Origin: Utricularia gibba
Taxonomy: Eukaryota > Streptophyta > Magnoliopsida > Lamiales > Lentibulariaceae
Reading direction: 5' to 3'
Assembly (NCBI GenBank): GCA_002189035.1
Contig: NEEC01000095.1
Location: 1-39,144 of the forward strand
DNA length: 39,144 nt
A program made the translations under genes and the position numbers. This document shows, piece after piece, positions 1-10,462 of the stretch (positions are counted from its first letter, which is position 1; each line of letters opens with the position of its first letter). The notes below the pieces were generated by a model. The model was given only the letters and a program-made list of their open reading frames with translations. It was not told the DNA's origin and did not search any database.

Positions 1-180
1 GGTTTTGTGTCTCTTCGCTCCTCCTTTATTTTACGTCTGATTCTTGTTTCCGGTTTCCGTAAATGGATCGCGATGTTTGTTTGCGGCCTACGGTTTCTGG
101 ATCGAGATTTGACGTTTTAGGGTTTCAATTTGGAAATCAATTTGGGATTTTTCCCTTTTCTGAAACTCGCCTTCGTGCAG
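1..180 (+). other. Partial intron of the cystatin gene
   Basis: This is pyrimidine-rich sequence ending in a good 3' splice site (CTTCGTGCAG) directly before the cystatin exon. Plant cystatin genes have a conserved intron just before the NALLEF segment, so the upstream exon with the start codon and the LARFAV signature should lie left of the window. Short reading frames here are not credible genes. Confidence 0.6.
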
Positions 181-366
181 AACGCTCTGTTGGAGTTCAA
201 GAAGGTTACGAATGTGAGGCGGCAAGTGGTAGCTGGTACCATGTACTACATCACTCTTGATGCTGCAGATGGTGGGCAGGACAAAGTGTACGAGGCAAGG
301 TTTGGGGTGAAACCATGGCTGAATTTCAAACAAGTTGAGGACTTTAAGGAGGTTGGGACTGCTTGA
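181..366 (+). CDS. Phytocystatin (cysteine proteinase inhibitor), last exon, 5' partial
   Basis: Inhibitor of papain-like cysteine proteases. The exon encodes 61 residues beginning NALLEFKKV and ends at TGA. It carries the cystatin reactive-loop motif QVVAG, the [10 protein letters not shown] strand and the C-terminal PW motif (VKPWLNF) that makes the second contact with the protease. The exon starts right after a CAG acceptor, at the position where plant cystatin genes are conserved to be split. The N-terminal half (the Gly-Gly trunk and LARFAV helix) is outside the window, so secretion and length cannot be judged. The protein stops about 15 residues after the PW motif, so it is a short cystatin without the legumain-inhibiting C-terminal extension. 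Confidence 0.93.
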   Translation, partial: NALLEFKKVTNVRRQVVAGTMYYITLDAADGGQDKVYEARFGVKPWLNFKQVEDFKEVGTA

Positions 367-900
367 TCTGACTGCTGCTGCTGCTGCTGGTGATCCCACT
401 TCTTATTACCATATGAATAATCCCCCATACCACTGTTTTCATGGGATTCAGTTTCTCCTTCCGTTGTAAACCTGTAAGCATCGGCTTCTTTCCACCATCT
501 TCAAAGAAGCTCCCGTGGTTCCCCTGTGTTCATGATTGTGATATGTCTTCATTACATGATCAGATCAGACCTGCTGCTTTTCAGTGACCCTTCATGCTAT
601 AAATCACTGTGCGGCTTCCATAACTCTGCTCAAAGAAGCAAGCACCTGGTGCAGTTCACCCCCTGTGTGTCGTGTGCATGACTGTGATATCCTCTCATTG
701 CACGAATGAGAATGCTGTCTGGTGCACGTAAGGCTAAAGTGAAGATAGACATGTGAAAGATTGTCTTTACTGCACTACGTCTGCCTTTGCATCTTCTTGA
801 AGGCCATCTCTTCACTGTTCATGTGTATCCAAACTTGAGAACAACCACTCCCAGTTCTCATTCCGAGGGTGGTCCGATCGGATTCCAATAACAGCGCCAT
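367..900 (+). other. Cystatin 3' UTR and downstream spacer
   Basis: No credible coding sequence. A short CTG run (about 369-387) follows the stop codon. Two diverged segments, about 490-570 and 620-705, share the order CAAAGAAGC, CCCCTGTGT, CATGA(T/C)TGTGATAT and TCATT(A/G)CA(T/C)GA, so they look like an old tandem duplication of roughly 130-bp period. Confidence 0.5.
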
Positions 901-1752
901 ATTTGGTTAGATCATATATGTAAATGTGAGTTCAAAATGTGGATTTCAGGAAGTATATCGATATGTGAATTTCTATTTTTTTAATAAGAACAATTATGTA
1001 TGTTTTCTAGAAGAAAGGTCTGGGGAATGGGTTGAATTCCAACCTCAAATGTGGGCGATTATGCACAGTAAGTCCACGGGTGGACTCCTTTACAGCCTTA
1101 CGCTGCGCTATTTATATACATTTTGGCAACAGACCCTCCAAGCATACGCAATTACACATCTCTCAATCGCGATTCTGCCTGCAATTCGCTCGCCCCACTC
1201 CTGAAATTCATTTTCAGCCGTGCTCGCCCACCGCTGATCGAGATCTGTTAGAGGTGAGGCCGCCGTCGCTGTGTTTTATAGTTTTCGTTTTTGCTTCTGA
1301 GGAGGTTAGGGCTGCGGCGGAGTTTATCTTTGTTAATTTTGTTCTTCCCGTGGAGATTGTTTAGATTCGAGCAGTGGGCGGTGGTGTAGGGAGATTGGTA
1401 GTTCCGTGGTTAGGGCATTACGTCCTGCTCTTCTCTTTTCACATATGGATATCGGTCAATGTGCTTCTTCTTTGATTTTTCTACGTGATTCTTTTGCATC
1501 TGGTTTGGCCTCCAGGAGCTTAGCCTTTTTCATGGAATACGTTGAAATCGTTTCTTGTGGCATCTTGGATATTATTTTGATGCGTATAGTAGAGCGTTTT
1601 TTTTTTCTGAGTTGCCCTTGTTAATTATTATGTCTGTTAAACCCGTGTTCATAGCTCTTTTTTTTTTTTGTAGTTTTCCTTAACTTGATTAACACGATTA
1701 AAGTAACCCGTTTCATCTTTTGAAGCTAGAATAACAACCTGAACTGAGCATC
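901..1752 (+). promoter_or_regulatory. Promoter and intron-containing 5' UTR of the UBA-protein gene
   Basis: The stretch before the UBA gene has no coding potential. A consensus donor GAG|GTGAGG at 1253/1254 and an acceptor TGAAGCTAG at 1729 bracket a T-rich segment, which suggests a 5'-UTR intron of about 476 bp ending 23 bp before the start codon. A TATA-like stretch (TTTATATACA) sits near 1110-1120. The splice sites are read from sequence only. Confidence 0.5.
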
Positions 1753-3632
1753 ATGTCTCCAGCACCCCATTCTAAAGCCAAAGATAAAAACGCTTCCAGA
1801 GCTGACGCTAGTGCCAGTGTTGGGATTCCTTCAAGTGGGTACAATCCTATTTTGGGCACACTCAATACATTTGAAGGTGTACCGATCCCTTCTGGCAGTC
1901 CTCTTCATATGAATGGTCGATTTCGCAACACAGATGATATGGACGATAATAATGGAAACTCTTTGGGAGCCGGGATTGAAGTTGACTCTATTTCCAACAA
2001 TGGCAGCTGGTCTGGTGAATCAGAAGATCACAAGGAGAAAATTTCTCAGCCATCACGGCAGGAGCCTATTCCAGGAGCTGGCAATGACAAAAGAGAAAAA
2101 ACACGCCTGAAAAATGAGAAAAAACATCAGCGGCAAAGGGAGAAGCGGGCTCAGGAACTGCATGAGCGATGCAGTGGTTATCTAATGTCAAGGAAGCTTG
2201 AAGCGTTAGCTCAGCAGCTTGTGGCAATGGGGTTTACAATAGAACGAGCCACAATGGCCCTGATTCTCAATGAGGGTAGGTTAGAAGAGTCAGTGGCATG
2301 GCTTTTTGAGGGCGGTGAGGAGTCCAATCACGCAGAACACAGTATAGACAGTGGGGGAAATTTAAAAATTGATATATCAGAAGAGCTTGAAAAAATCACA
2401 GGCTTGGAAATAAGATACAAGGTTTCCAAGCAGGAAGTGGAAAGAGCCATTGTTGCTTGTGAGGGGAACATTGAAAAAGCTGAAGAAGTGTTGAAGGCAT
2501 CGAAACAGGAAAATATTGCTGCCCCTGCTATAGCAGAAGCCAAGCTGACAGCGGATGTTGGCCAGATTTCAATGAGCGGGCGGCTGAATATCATGGCATC
2601 TGCCAGTATGCAACAGAAAAGAGATGGCAAGGATTTCAACTATACTAGAGTTGAGGGGCTGATGGGTCCTTCCGTTGATAATAGCTCAAAGGGTACGCTA
2701 GAAGTGAGAAAAGCACCTTATAAGGTGGACTGGTCCAAGCCGCAGCCTAAGACTGTCCCCATGGATAAAAGATGGTCAAGTTTGACCTTGATTCCTTCTG
2801 TTTCCAATGCATTACAAGCTGCCCCGCCTCCATTCAAGATTGAATCTCATCATCTGGCTTTAGGGATGATTTGAAGAATCTACAGGTCGAGTCCAGGGAA
2901 CCAGTTGTTGTTATGCAGCGGCATCAATCCATAAATGGAAACCTGGCTTCTAGCTCAACTGCAGGCTCTCCTCCAACTGGGGCAGCCATGGGTTGGCATT
3001 CTAGTGGGATTGATATGGCGAAGCCCAATGGGTCATTATCACCTATTGCCATCTCGAGAAGCCTTGGCAATGGGGTTAATCCGCATTCTTTGTACAGTCA
3101 ACTACATTTTCCGCCACAGAAGCACTTATCCAACATTAGCTCAACTGATCCCCAAGAAAGCAGCAGGCCCAATATTTCTTGGAGTAGGGGCGGTGCATCA
3201 TCAACACTGGCGGAAGCTTCCTCCCTTGGACTGTTTTCAGGGCTCGGCGCCAGCTGTTCATCAGGGTCATCTACATTTGACTGGAAGGCAGGCAGCTCTA
3301 TGCCACAATTTGATTATGCCAACATAGACTGGAGTTTAGACACGAGGTCACTAGCATCAAGATCCAGCGGATCATGGCCCGGAATGAATTACTCATCTCA
3401 GAAAAACAGTCATCCAGGCGAGTCGTTTCGATATAGCCTGGGTCTGAAGCCTACCATGAGGCCAGACCTCACAACTGGGAATGGTATGGTGGTTCCATTG
3501 TCGCCGGAGGCAGGTGTAGCATCTTCTTTGCAGCCAATCCCCAATGGTCCCAGGGATCAGTGGGCTTCTACTTTCGATGACAACGATCCGTTCGGCTTTT
3601 CAAGACAGTTCGTTTCCTCTCCTTCCCTGTGA
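1753..3632 (+). CDS. Ubiquitin-associated (UBA) domain protein, EF1B/UBA-like plant family; one apparent frameshift
   Basis: Plant-specific protein with two UBA-like folds, expected to bind ubiquitin; function not established. The first frame (1753-2874) has a low-complexity N-terminus, a basic coiled stretch (about residues 110-135, KTRLKNEKKHQRQREKR), a first UBA at about 146-187 (LVAMGFTIERATMAL, with the typical MGF loop) and a second UBA-like helix bundle at about 207-250. The second frame (from about 2865 to 3632) continues with KNLQVESREPVVVMQR and a Ser/Gly-rich tail ending in DNDPFGFSRQFVSS, as in the Arabidopsis family (At5g12120/At1g61710 type, from memory). The frames join if the GGG run at 2863-2865 is one base short. 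With that base the protein is 626 aa. No intron signal explains the break, so I treat it as a sequence error rather than a dead gene. Confidence 0.85.
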
Positions 3633-3932
3633 AGGATGTGAAATGCAAGTTGTCTTTGTAATAAGAAATGGACAAAGAAGTGGTTGCCTGCAGCGGATGT
3701 TCCGTTCCTTCTACTGTTGGTGCTTTTTGCCTATGCTGTGAACGTCGCATTTCATTCTTGCTGGAGAAAGCACCACGTTTCATTTGGCTTAATGCTGCTG
3801 TCTGGCTATAGTTTCTACTAATACACTACATTCACGTACTCCATGGCAACAATAAAACATCATATATGACGTTTCACAAGACAAGGGAATTAGCACAAGT
3901 TCCACCAATAATGTAATCTGTCGAGGCAAATT
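3633..3932. other. 3' UTRs of two converging genes
   Basis: Space between the stop of the UBA gene (+) and the stop of THO7A (-). It should contain both polyadenylation regions; an AATAAA-like AATAAAACATC lies near 3851 on the plus strand. No other gene seen. Confidence 0.5.
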
Positions 3933-4732
3933 CTAATCAACAGCCATGGCATCGGCACTACCATTAGCAGACTCCAGAAGAGCTTGCATGGGCTCATCAA
4001 TTGCTGATCTTATTTCCTCAGCTATGCTCTTTTGATCTTCCTCGATCGTGTTTTGCAATTCATCCACCTAACATTAAACATGTTAAATATACTTTACAAG
4101 GTTTGGTGTGTTATCAACAACAACTCCAAGAAAAAACATACCACATGTAGGAGGAGGGCAAACTGCTTCTTGCGTAGGTCGAGTGTCCTTGAACCAGCTG
4201 CGTTTTCAGCTTCCAATGTTGCAATCTCCTTCTCCAGTTCATTGATAACTTCCTGTGTTTCTGATCTTGGCGGCTGCACGGCAATCAGCTTCCTAATGGC
4301 TTCACACTCCTCTTTGTGCTGCCTCTCAATCTTACTTTCTTCCAACTGTTTCTTCAAATCCTCTATATCTTTCTGTGCAGCCAAAATCTGCCTGTTTATT
4401 TCATCTTTCAACTCATTGAAATTTTCCTTCTCTCTAACGTTTGCATCCATCACAGCTCTGCTTTTGAGCAATGGAATCTCGAAAGTGTGCAACTCTTGCA
4501 AAAAAGCTTTGGCAAGCCTCTCACATTCTGCATGATTTTCAGCTTCTTTCTCGATTTCGTGTGTAAAAGCTGCGAACTTTTTTTGAAGTTTCTTCAATGG
4601 TGGTTCCCCCCTTGTCGTTGTTGTCCGTGTAAGCAGCCTGTATTTGATGATGATGTCATCTTCAACAGGACCAAAAGCATAGTGTGCTGCCGTTGGCTCG
4701 CCCTTACTCACCAATTTCCTGCTCCTCAACAT
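3933..4732 (-). CDS. THO7A: THO complex subunit 7 (THO7A/THOC7)
   Basis: Coiled-coil subunit of the nuclear THO core of TREX, which couples transcription to mRNP assembly and export. Two coding exons: 4732-4142 and 4067-3933, with intron donor GTG|GTATG and acceptor TTAG, giving 241 aa. The N-terminus keeps the family signature [20 protein letters not shown] and [17 protein letters not shown]. The middle is a long predicted coiled coil with [21 protein letters not shown] and QPPRSET. The last exon ([12 protein letters not shown] ... ADAMAVD) matches the acidic tail of the Arabidopsis protein. Length agrees with the family (about 237 aa). A donor CAG|GTGAGC at 4991/4990 and an acceptor TTTCTAG right at the ATG suggest a 5'-UTR intron of about 257 bp. 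The reading frame is intact. Confidence 0.95.
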
Positions 4733-5325
4733 CTAGAAACACAGACTGCACGAAAACAATTAGGCCCGTAAGGAATGGCATACTCCATGAAACTCATCAA
4801 ACACTTCCAACGCAAAAAAAAAAAAAAAAAAATTCCCACTTGCCAACAGCTGATCCTCAAAGTGTTCCAGTTAAAAACCACAAAGACGATAACCGCGAAC
4901 TGCATAACAGCGAGCTACTCATGGACGCATAAAAAATGCCGATACGGCGATAAGAGAACATAATACCCAAATTGGAAGCGATAAGCTCACCTGGAACAGC
5001 AAATAGATCGGCGGCGCGTGCGTTGTCAGCGTTTCCGTTGAGAATAGGGTTCCAGAATGACCAGAGACACCAATCGCAATTTTCCAGGGCGAGGACAGAG
5101 GGCAAAAGCGGATCGTAAATAGCATAGAACATTATTATTCTTAAAATAATAATTTTTATTATTCCACAAAACACAATTAAATTCAAATAATTAATTTAGT
5201 AAATATATATTGGGTTATGACGTTTCGTCTATATGATAAAAAAGAATTGTATTGATGGTAACAAAGATACCATGTCTTTGAAACTGTCCGTTCGTGTCAA
5301 TATGTTCATAGTACAAGTGTTGAAA
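4733..5325 (-). other. THO7A 5' UTR/promoter and 3' UTR of the next gene
   Basis: Contains the proposed THO7A 5'-UTR intron (4990-4733, with an 18-20-base A run near 4815), its upstream exon and promoter, then A/T-rich sequence (5130-5215) that should include the terminator region of the chloroplast-protein gene. No additional gene seen. Confidence 0.45.
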
Positions 5326-7277
5326 CTAGAAGGCAATCTCTTGAAGTATCTGCAGTGTATTCTGATGAACCTGTACCACAACAAAAACATCAGTTAATAC
5401 AACACAACTACCAGGCATTGTAATGAAGCAATGGCGCAGGAGTGTACCCATTCCAGGTGCTGTGCTGTGATTCCTGACTTGTCTCCGGCATATATACTAC
5501 CTAAAACCTGATTTCCATCAACCAGCACTCTTTAGTGGCGATGCTATCATCTTCCGGAAGAACAGAATATATGGATACCTTAGAAACAGTTTCAAGAAAC
5601 ATTCCAGGGCGTACAGGTAATGAACTGTGATGAGCATCACCTCCCTGGAGATCAGCACGGAAGTTAGCAAGAGTAAAGGCATCACCTTGATGAAAGGTTC
5701 ATCTTATATTGCATTGGTGTAGCTTACCTTTCCGGAAAAGTCTTCACCCTCGTTTTTTCCTTCCATTACAGCCTTTATCATGTCACGTACAGTTTTCCCC
5801 GGTCGTAATGCCACCAGTTTGCTAAGAAACTTGACCTGGAAACAGACAACAGCATTGTTCTTTATGCAGAAAGCTTTTGCACTCAACGAATTGTTATGCA
5901 GGTAAGGAATGAACCTCAGGTTCGGGTAGTGTATTGAAGCCACGGTCATTTCTTTCATCCAGCAACCCCCCTCCCATCATGTTCCTCGATTCTTCTCTGA
6001 TCAAAACTAGCCTTGCAAGCAGCTTTCTATCGGGAATGGCTGGACGTGATTCCATTGTCTAATTAAAAAACCACAGAAATTTAAGCACTTGTGGATGGAA
6101 TTATTAGAATGATTTTACATACTCACCTCCAAAAGATCATCAGCTTGGTTTCCTATCTCGTTTAGGTTCGCCCCAGGAAGATGAACTTTTGTGCCATCCT
6201 CACCTTTGAACACACCGCCTCCTGCAGCAACCCTCCTTAATAGTTCATGCCTGCTATCTTTTGATGGAGTTCGGCACAGAAGGCCAACTACCTGGACCTA
6301 AAAACACAAAAACAAAACGAGCATCCAAATTTACAAATTCACAAAGAGTTCGCCACACCAAGTCACAAGATTCTCACATGTGGAGGGCATTTTTTGGTGA
6401 GATGTGATAGTACAGTCTCCTTAATCGTCTCCAGCAGAGATTTCCTCTGAAACATGCGAAGGATAGTAACATAAAACAATTGAGAAGACTTCATGAAAAA
6501 ATGCACAAAGCCCAGCCCCAACATACAAAAGCATCAACGCACAAATTTTCAACCCTACTATAAAGTATTGCAGAATTGCACCTTGTCATCTTGATCCTTT
6601 TCAGCAAGTTGTATCATGTAGTCAAGAGCCATCATGAACCCTGACTCCATTTCGTCCACTCTCTTACCAATTACCCCTTGTGCAACCAAATGCACTGCCA
6701 CTTCCTCTGATGTTTCATCAATGTTCATATCAGACAGCTTTCATCGCATCCACAAAAAAAAAAAAAAGAAAAAAGAAAAGCAATCAGAACTCAGTTGTGG
6801 CCATTTGGGGCATGACATTCTGAACTTTTGTTTGCAAGAGTTCAATAATCAAGACAGCCAATAGGCTTATTCGCAATACATTGATAAGATGGTTATAGAA
6901 ACAGGAACTTCTTCTTGCAAATTAAAAGCTTATATCCTTTAATGGATAACCTAAATGCTCATATCACGGGAAAATTCCAAGAAAAAAAATGAAACATGAG
7001 GACTCACAAGTTTGGTCATTTCTTCAAGAACAGATATGACCTGTTCACCACCAGAGATAAGAGCTTCATAATGAGCTGCATCCCACTTTTCTTCGTCAGC
7101 AATTACGTTGCTGTTCAACGGAGCAGCACGAGAAGCAACAAGAGAATATATTTTGGCCTGGCGATAACACCGTTTAAGATGAAAACTGCGATGTCCTACA
7201 ACGAAAATTGGTGGTTTAACATACGAAAACAAAGAGGAGGAAGATAAAGAGACAGACGGCGCGGCGGCGCACGCCAT
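5326..7277 (-). CDS. Conserved chloroplast-targeted plant protein of unknown function
   Basis: Nine coding exons keep one open frame and all have GT-AG borders: 7277-7008, 6737-6582, 6446-6378, 6297-6127, 6058-5915, 5835-5728, 5644-5579, 5507-5448 and 5370-5326. They give 362 aa. The first about 50 residues (MACAAAPSVSLSSSSLF...) are Ser/Ala-rich with few acidic residues, as in a chloroplast transit peptide. The mature part is strongly plant-conserved to my recollection: DEMESGFMMALDYMIQLAEKD, LSHLTKKCPPHVQVVGLLCRTP, GTKVHLPGANLNEIGNQADDLLE, AIPDRKLLARLVLIREE, MMGGGLLDERNDRGF, LPVRPGMFLETVSKVLGSIY and ITAQHLEWVHQNTLQILQEIAF at the end. I recognise the family (possibly At1g36320-like) but know no assigned activity, so I give none. 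Part of exon 2 has been copied downstream (7728-7864). Confidence 0.85.
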
Positions 7278-7440
7278 GGAAACCGATTAAGCTCCGATAT
7301 GAAGAAAGACTCATCAGCTACCAGCCTCTTTTTCTCAAAAAAAAAAAAAACAAAAACAAAAACAAAAAAAAAAGAAAATCCACTATTTTCTAGGCCCAAA
7401 TATTAACTATTAAGCCCACCCAAACTCACCGGTTCGGTTC
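7278..7440 (-). promoter_or_regulatory. Upstream region of the chloroplast-protein gene
   Basis: Short 5' region with an A-rich tract (about 7327-7377, A runs interrupted by C) and two site II-type TCP-binding motifs on the minus strand (TGGGCC at 7398-7393 and TGGGCT at 7418-7413). This arrangement is typical for plant nuclear genes of organelle and housekeeping function. Confidence 0.45.
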
Positions 7441-7727
7441 AACTTCCCGCCAATTTTCGCGAGGTTCGGTGCTGCCCAATGCCCATGTTTTACTTCTACG
7501 GGGTGTTGGCGCTGAAGGTTTCGGATGGGGTTTTACAACGCGTTTCAGGTACCTAATGACCCAGTCATTCTTTTGTTTCTTGCCTTGGCTTTGTATTGGA
7601 ATCACCACAGTTTCAAAGATGCCACTATTTTTTTTTTCCGCTTGGATTTCACGTATCTTCGGCATTTTTTGAGGTATAATGCAATCTCTAATAGTTTTAT
7701 GGCCAGGAATGTGTTGATTCTGCCGAA

Positions 7728-7864
7728 TGCAGAATTGCACCTTGTCATCTTGATCCTTTTCAGCAAGTTGTATCATGTATTCAAGAGCCATCATGAACCC
7801 TGACTCCATTTCGTCCACTCTCTTACCAATTACCCCTTGTGCAACCAAATGCACTGCCACTTCC
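7728..7864 (+). repeat. 137-bp direct copy of exon 2 of the chloroplast-protein gene
   Basis: Positions 7728-7864 repeat 6569-6705 in the same orientation, without gaps. By eye there is one mismatch (CATGTAGTC versus CATGTATTC). The copied piece holds the 3' 124 bp of exon 2 plus 13 bp of the following intron, so it came from DNA, not from spliced RNA. It lacks the start of exon 2. The copy sits 1159 bp away and is not flanked by an obvious target duplication. Confidence 0.95.
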
Positions 7865-7866
7865 AA

Positions 7867-7912
7867 TTATGCCACTGTAGATATGTTTTCAAGTTATGCC
7901 ACTGTGGATGTG
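7867..7912 (+). repeat. Two-copy 27-bp tandem repeat at the edge of the copied exon
   Basis: TTATGCCACTGTAGATATGT (7867-7886) is followed 27 bp later by TTATGCCACTGTGGATGTGT (7894-7913), with two differences. It begins 3 bp after the end of the 137-bp copied exon, so the two rearrangements may be connected. Confidence 0.75.
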
Positions 7913-9024
7913 TATTGGGATGCTGAAATCAAAGTTGTAGAAGATGCATAACATAAAATCTAGTCGATAAAGGGAAGTATGATCTCTCCATATGACCTCG
8001 TTAGTGATGCCCTGGTGGAATCTTTGTTTAGAAAATCTAGCTGTTATGAACTCGAATTTTTCATTGAATAGAAATAGCCTCTTCATCAAGCTCACAGCCT
8101 TGATCTAGGTAATTTCCTTTGAAAGGATTTTATGTTAAATATGGTGCTCATCCAGTAGGATCCTGATTTTGGAATTTGTGAATGCTGCAAGCCAGCAAGG
8201 TGTAAAGAGCAGAGAGAACCAGATGAGTGAGATGTTATGTCTTGTTTCCAAGGTAATTTGTTCCCTTTTGGATCTTTGCTCTTACTGTCTAGTGTTTTAT
8301 TACAGCTTTAGGGCCAGGGGGAACTACTCGATCCCGCAGCTGATACCTTTGCACTGGTTAACAATGACTGAGTTTGCGCACATGAAAAGACGGTGTGCTA
8401 GACAGTGAAGTGCACGTCGAGTTGGTACTTCTCATCATATCCAGGGTACGATCTGACTACCAATGTGGATAAAACAGCATATCATTTCGCTCCCCTTTCC
8501 ATCTCGGGCTTAGCGTTTGTGTTCATCTTTAAGTGCCTTGTGCTCTTTGGAGACAGCAGGCTCACTCAAGCCTCCTGCTGACAGCTTTGAGCAAATTAGT
8601 CTTGATCTTGAACTGGGGTTCATTCCAGCAACGCATAAGAAGGGGAAGACGACAAGGTAATATTTGATGGCAAAAGGGGGGTGTTAAACGTTTCAAAAAG
8701 TGTTTCTTTCGGCGTATTCAAAGAAATCTCTTGTTTATTATTTGCTTGAAAGCTCCCTTTGGAACCATAGGTCTAAGGGTGTCCATTTGCAGATGCCTTC
8801 TGAACTCCGTGCAGCTGTTTTGTTTGCTAAGCAGAAGCATGCACAAACAACAAGCCCCTGCAATTGTATCCTATTGGTTCCTAATTTTACATTTTGCGGC
8901 TCAAACAATAAGCCCTTTGCAATTGCATCCATTTATTTTCACAATTTTATATTTTGAACCCATTTCCGTTACCTTGCACCTTAAACCCCTACGCATCACT
9001 TCTAGCGCCCGATTGGCTCCATCC

Positions 9025-10462
9025 ATGTTTTCTCTGGCGAGAGGAGCTTTTCGCGCGCATCCGCTTTCTACTTCCCAGTTTCGTTCTGTCAGAACAGGGC
9101 CCGATGCTGCTTCATCCGCGCCGAGTGCTCGCCGCCGTTCCAAGTTCTCTCCATCGGCGATTTTGAGGAAACCTGATGAGAAGTCGGAGTGGTGGGTGGT
9201 GGATGGGGAAATGCATGAAATAGGGGAGAATGTTCCTCTGCGGGAACGGTTTGTGATACCTAGGGATAACATTCCCAATAGACGGCGGAAACAGCTCCGA
9301 GAGCAGTTTATGCGTCGTACTCGCCTCGTTCTTAAAGAATCGGTTAGTTGCTAATTGCTCTAATTTTCTTACAGTTCACGGTGGTAGTATAGACATTGAA
9401 GGAGAAACAGAAATATGATTACTGAATTTGTTGGTTTTCACTTGCGAATCTAGTCGACTTTTTTCCTTGTGGTATTTCTGTATTCTAAGCTATTTCGTTT
9501 CATGTCGAAGGACCATGAAACATGGTGTAGAAGATATATGGAACTTTATAATGAACTTAGAGAGACTTGGGAAAAGTTGTACTGGGATGATGGTTATTCC
9601 AAGAAACTGGCTCATGACCGTCAAAACTATGAATCTGCTGAGGAGGATGATGAGAATTTCAATCCATACAGGTTGGAATTTATTTCCTTGATCTGTGCGT
9701 GCTAAGCAGACACTGAGTTGTTAATCTTCATGTATCATGTATGATATTCCACATCCAAAAGGATCCGTCTTGTTTTGTTCCATGCATTTTATTTACTAGG
9801 AAGCTGATGGCGTTGTTGTCGCTATTAATACAAGCAGGACAAACTGATGATTCTGTTAATGCAGGTCAAGACAAACCCAGCCTGAGCAATTGAAGGTAAT
9901 GAGCTTCTAACTAGCTTTTTATATCCCTCCACCTTAACACACAGAAATTTGAGCATGTGGTATTGGCGAAAAATAAAAAAGGACACCGAACAAGAAAAGT
10001 GTTAACATCATGGTTCTTTTGCTTACATTCACTCTACCTGAGTAACTTTTGATGCAGGATAACCGGGAAAGGGTTAACCTTCTGCGTGACAGATTTGAAT
10101 ACGAGAGGGATAAAAGAATGAGGGAGAGAGGTCAGTTTAATCGACTGGCTTCTACTTTCTCATCTTTTTGAAATAGTTATGAACCGAAGAGGGCCCCCTT
10201 CCCGGGGGGGGGGGCAGCCATCAGTGAGATACCACTTTGAAAGAGCTAGTTGGCGGCCTTGTGAATCTTGGGATTTCTCTATCAAAATGTTTTTAGTTTT
10301 AATTATTTGGCTGCTTGTGTTGCTCTTGATTCCAGTTATCATAATCTTCATGCAGCGTTTGCACCGATGAATGAGCAAATGTGTCCTGAGATGGGGAACC
10401 GAAGATCGAATAGGGAACCTTTTGATGTCAGGAAATACCTTTCTGAATCAGACGAGGATTAA
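9025..10462 (+). CDS. Small plant protein with predicted mitochondrial presequence, function unknown
   Basis: Five exons join in one intact frame: 9025-9342, 9511-9671, 9865-9895, 10058-10130 and 10356-10462. All are GT-AG, and one exon is only 31 bp. The product is 229 aa. The N-terminus (MFSLARGAFRAHPLSTSQFR) is rich in Arg, Ser and Ala without acidic residues, as in mitochondrial presequences. The body is hydrophilic and charged: EKSEWWVVDGEMHEIGENVP, RFVIPRDNIPNRRRKQLREQF, HETWCRRYMELYNELRETWE, YWDDGYSKKLAHD and a C-terminus ending YLSESDED. The Trp-rich and charged-helix composition resembles small mitoribosomal or assembly proteins, but I cannot name the family. Start chosen at the first ATG in frame with the conserved body. 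Intron 4 contains an 11-base G run. Confidence 0.75.
10204..10214 (+). repeat. 11-base G homopolymer in an intron
   Basis: A run of eleven G follows GGGCCCCCTTCCC inside intron 4 of the preceding gene. Such a run is unusual in this otherwise A/T-rich intronic sequence. Confidence 0.9.

Larger units (their letters stand above)
7441..9024 (+). other. Unresolved stretch with exon-like fragments, possibly a degraded or mis-assembled gene
   Basis: I cannot assign a gene. Several plus-strand pieces look like exons. 7479-7548 starts with ATG (MPMFYFYGVLALKVSDG) and ends at CAG|GTACC. 8159-8252 reads ILEFVNAASQQGVKSREN and SEMLCLVSK up to AAG|GTAATT. At about 8315-8370 the frame reads ELLDPAADTFALVNND before a stop. 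The piece ending at 8656 reads PPADSFEQISLDLELGF and ends AAG|GTAATA. 8793 onward follows a TTTGCAG acceptor (MPSELRAAVLFAKQKHAQ). The phases do not all fit together, and a 137-bp copied exon interrupts the region. It may be a pseudogene or a real gene damaged by small sequence errors. Confidence 0.35.

Noticed and set aside
2328-2639. 103-residue minus-strand frame inside the UBA gene
   Set aside because: Antisense shadow of the UBA domains, without splice context or homology.
4032-4771. Plus-strand frames of 151-167 residues over the THO7A locus
   Set aside because: They are antisense to the THO7A coiled-coil exon; the Ser/Phe/Leu-rich composition is what the complement of Glu/Lys-rich coding sequence gives.
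8731-9024. Long N-terminal extension of the mitochondrial-type protein frame
   Set aside because: The frame is open upstream of 9025, but that part is hydrophobic and unlike a presequence; the ATG at 9025 gives a normal Arg/Ser-rich leader.
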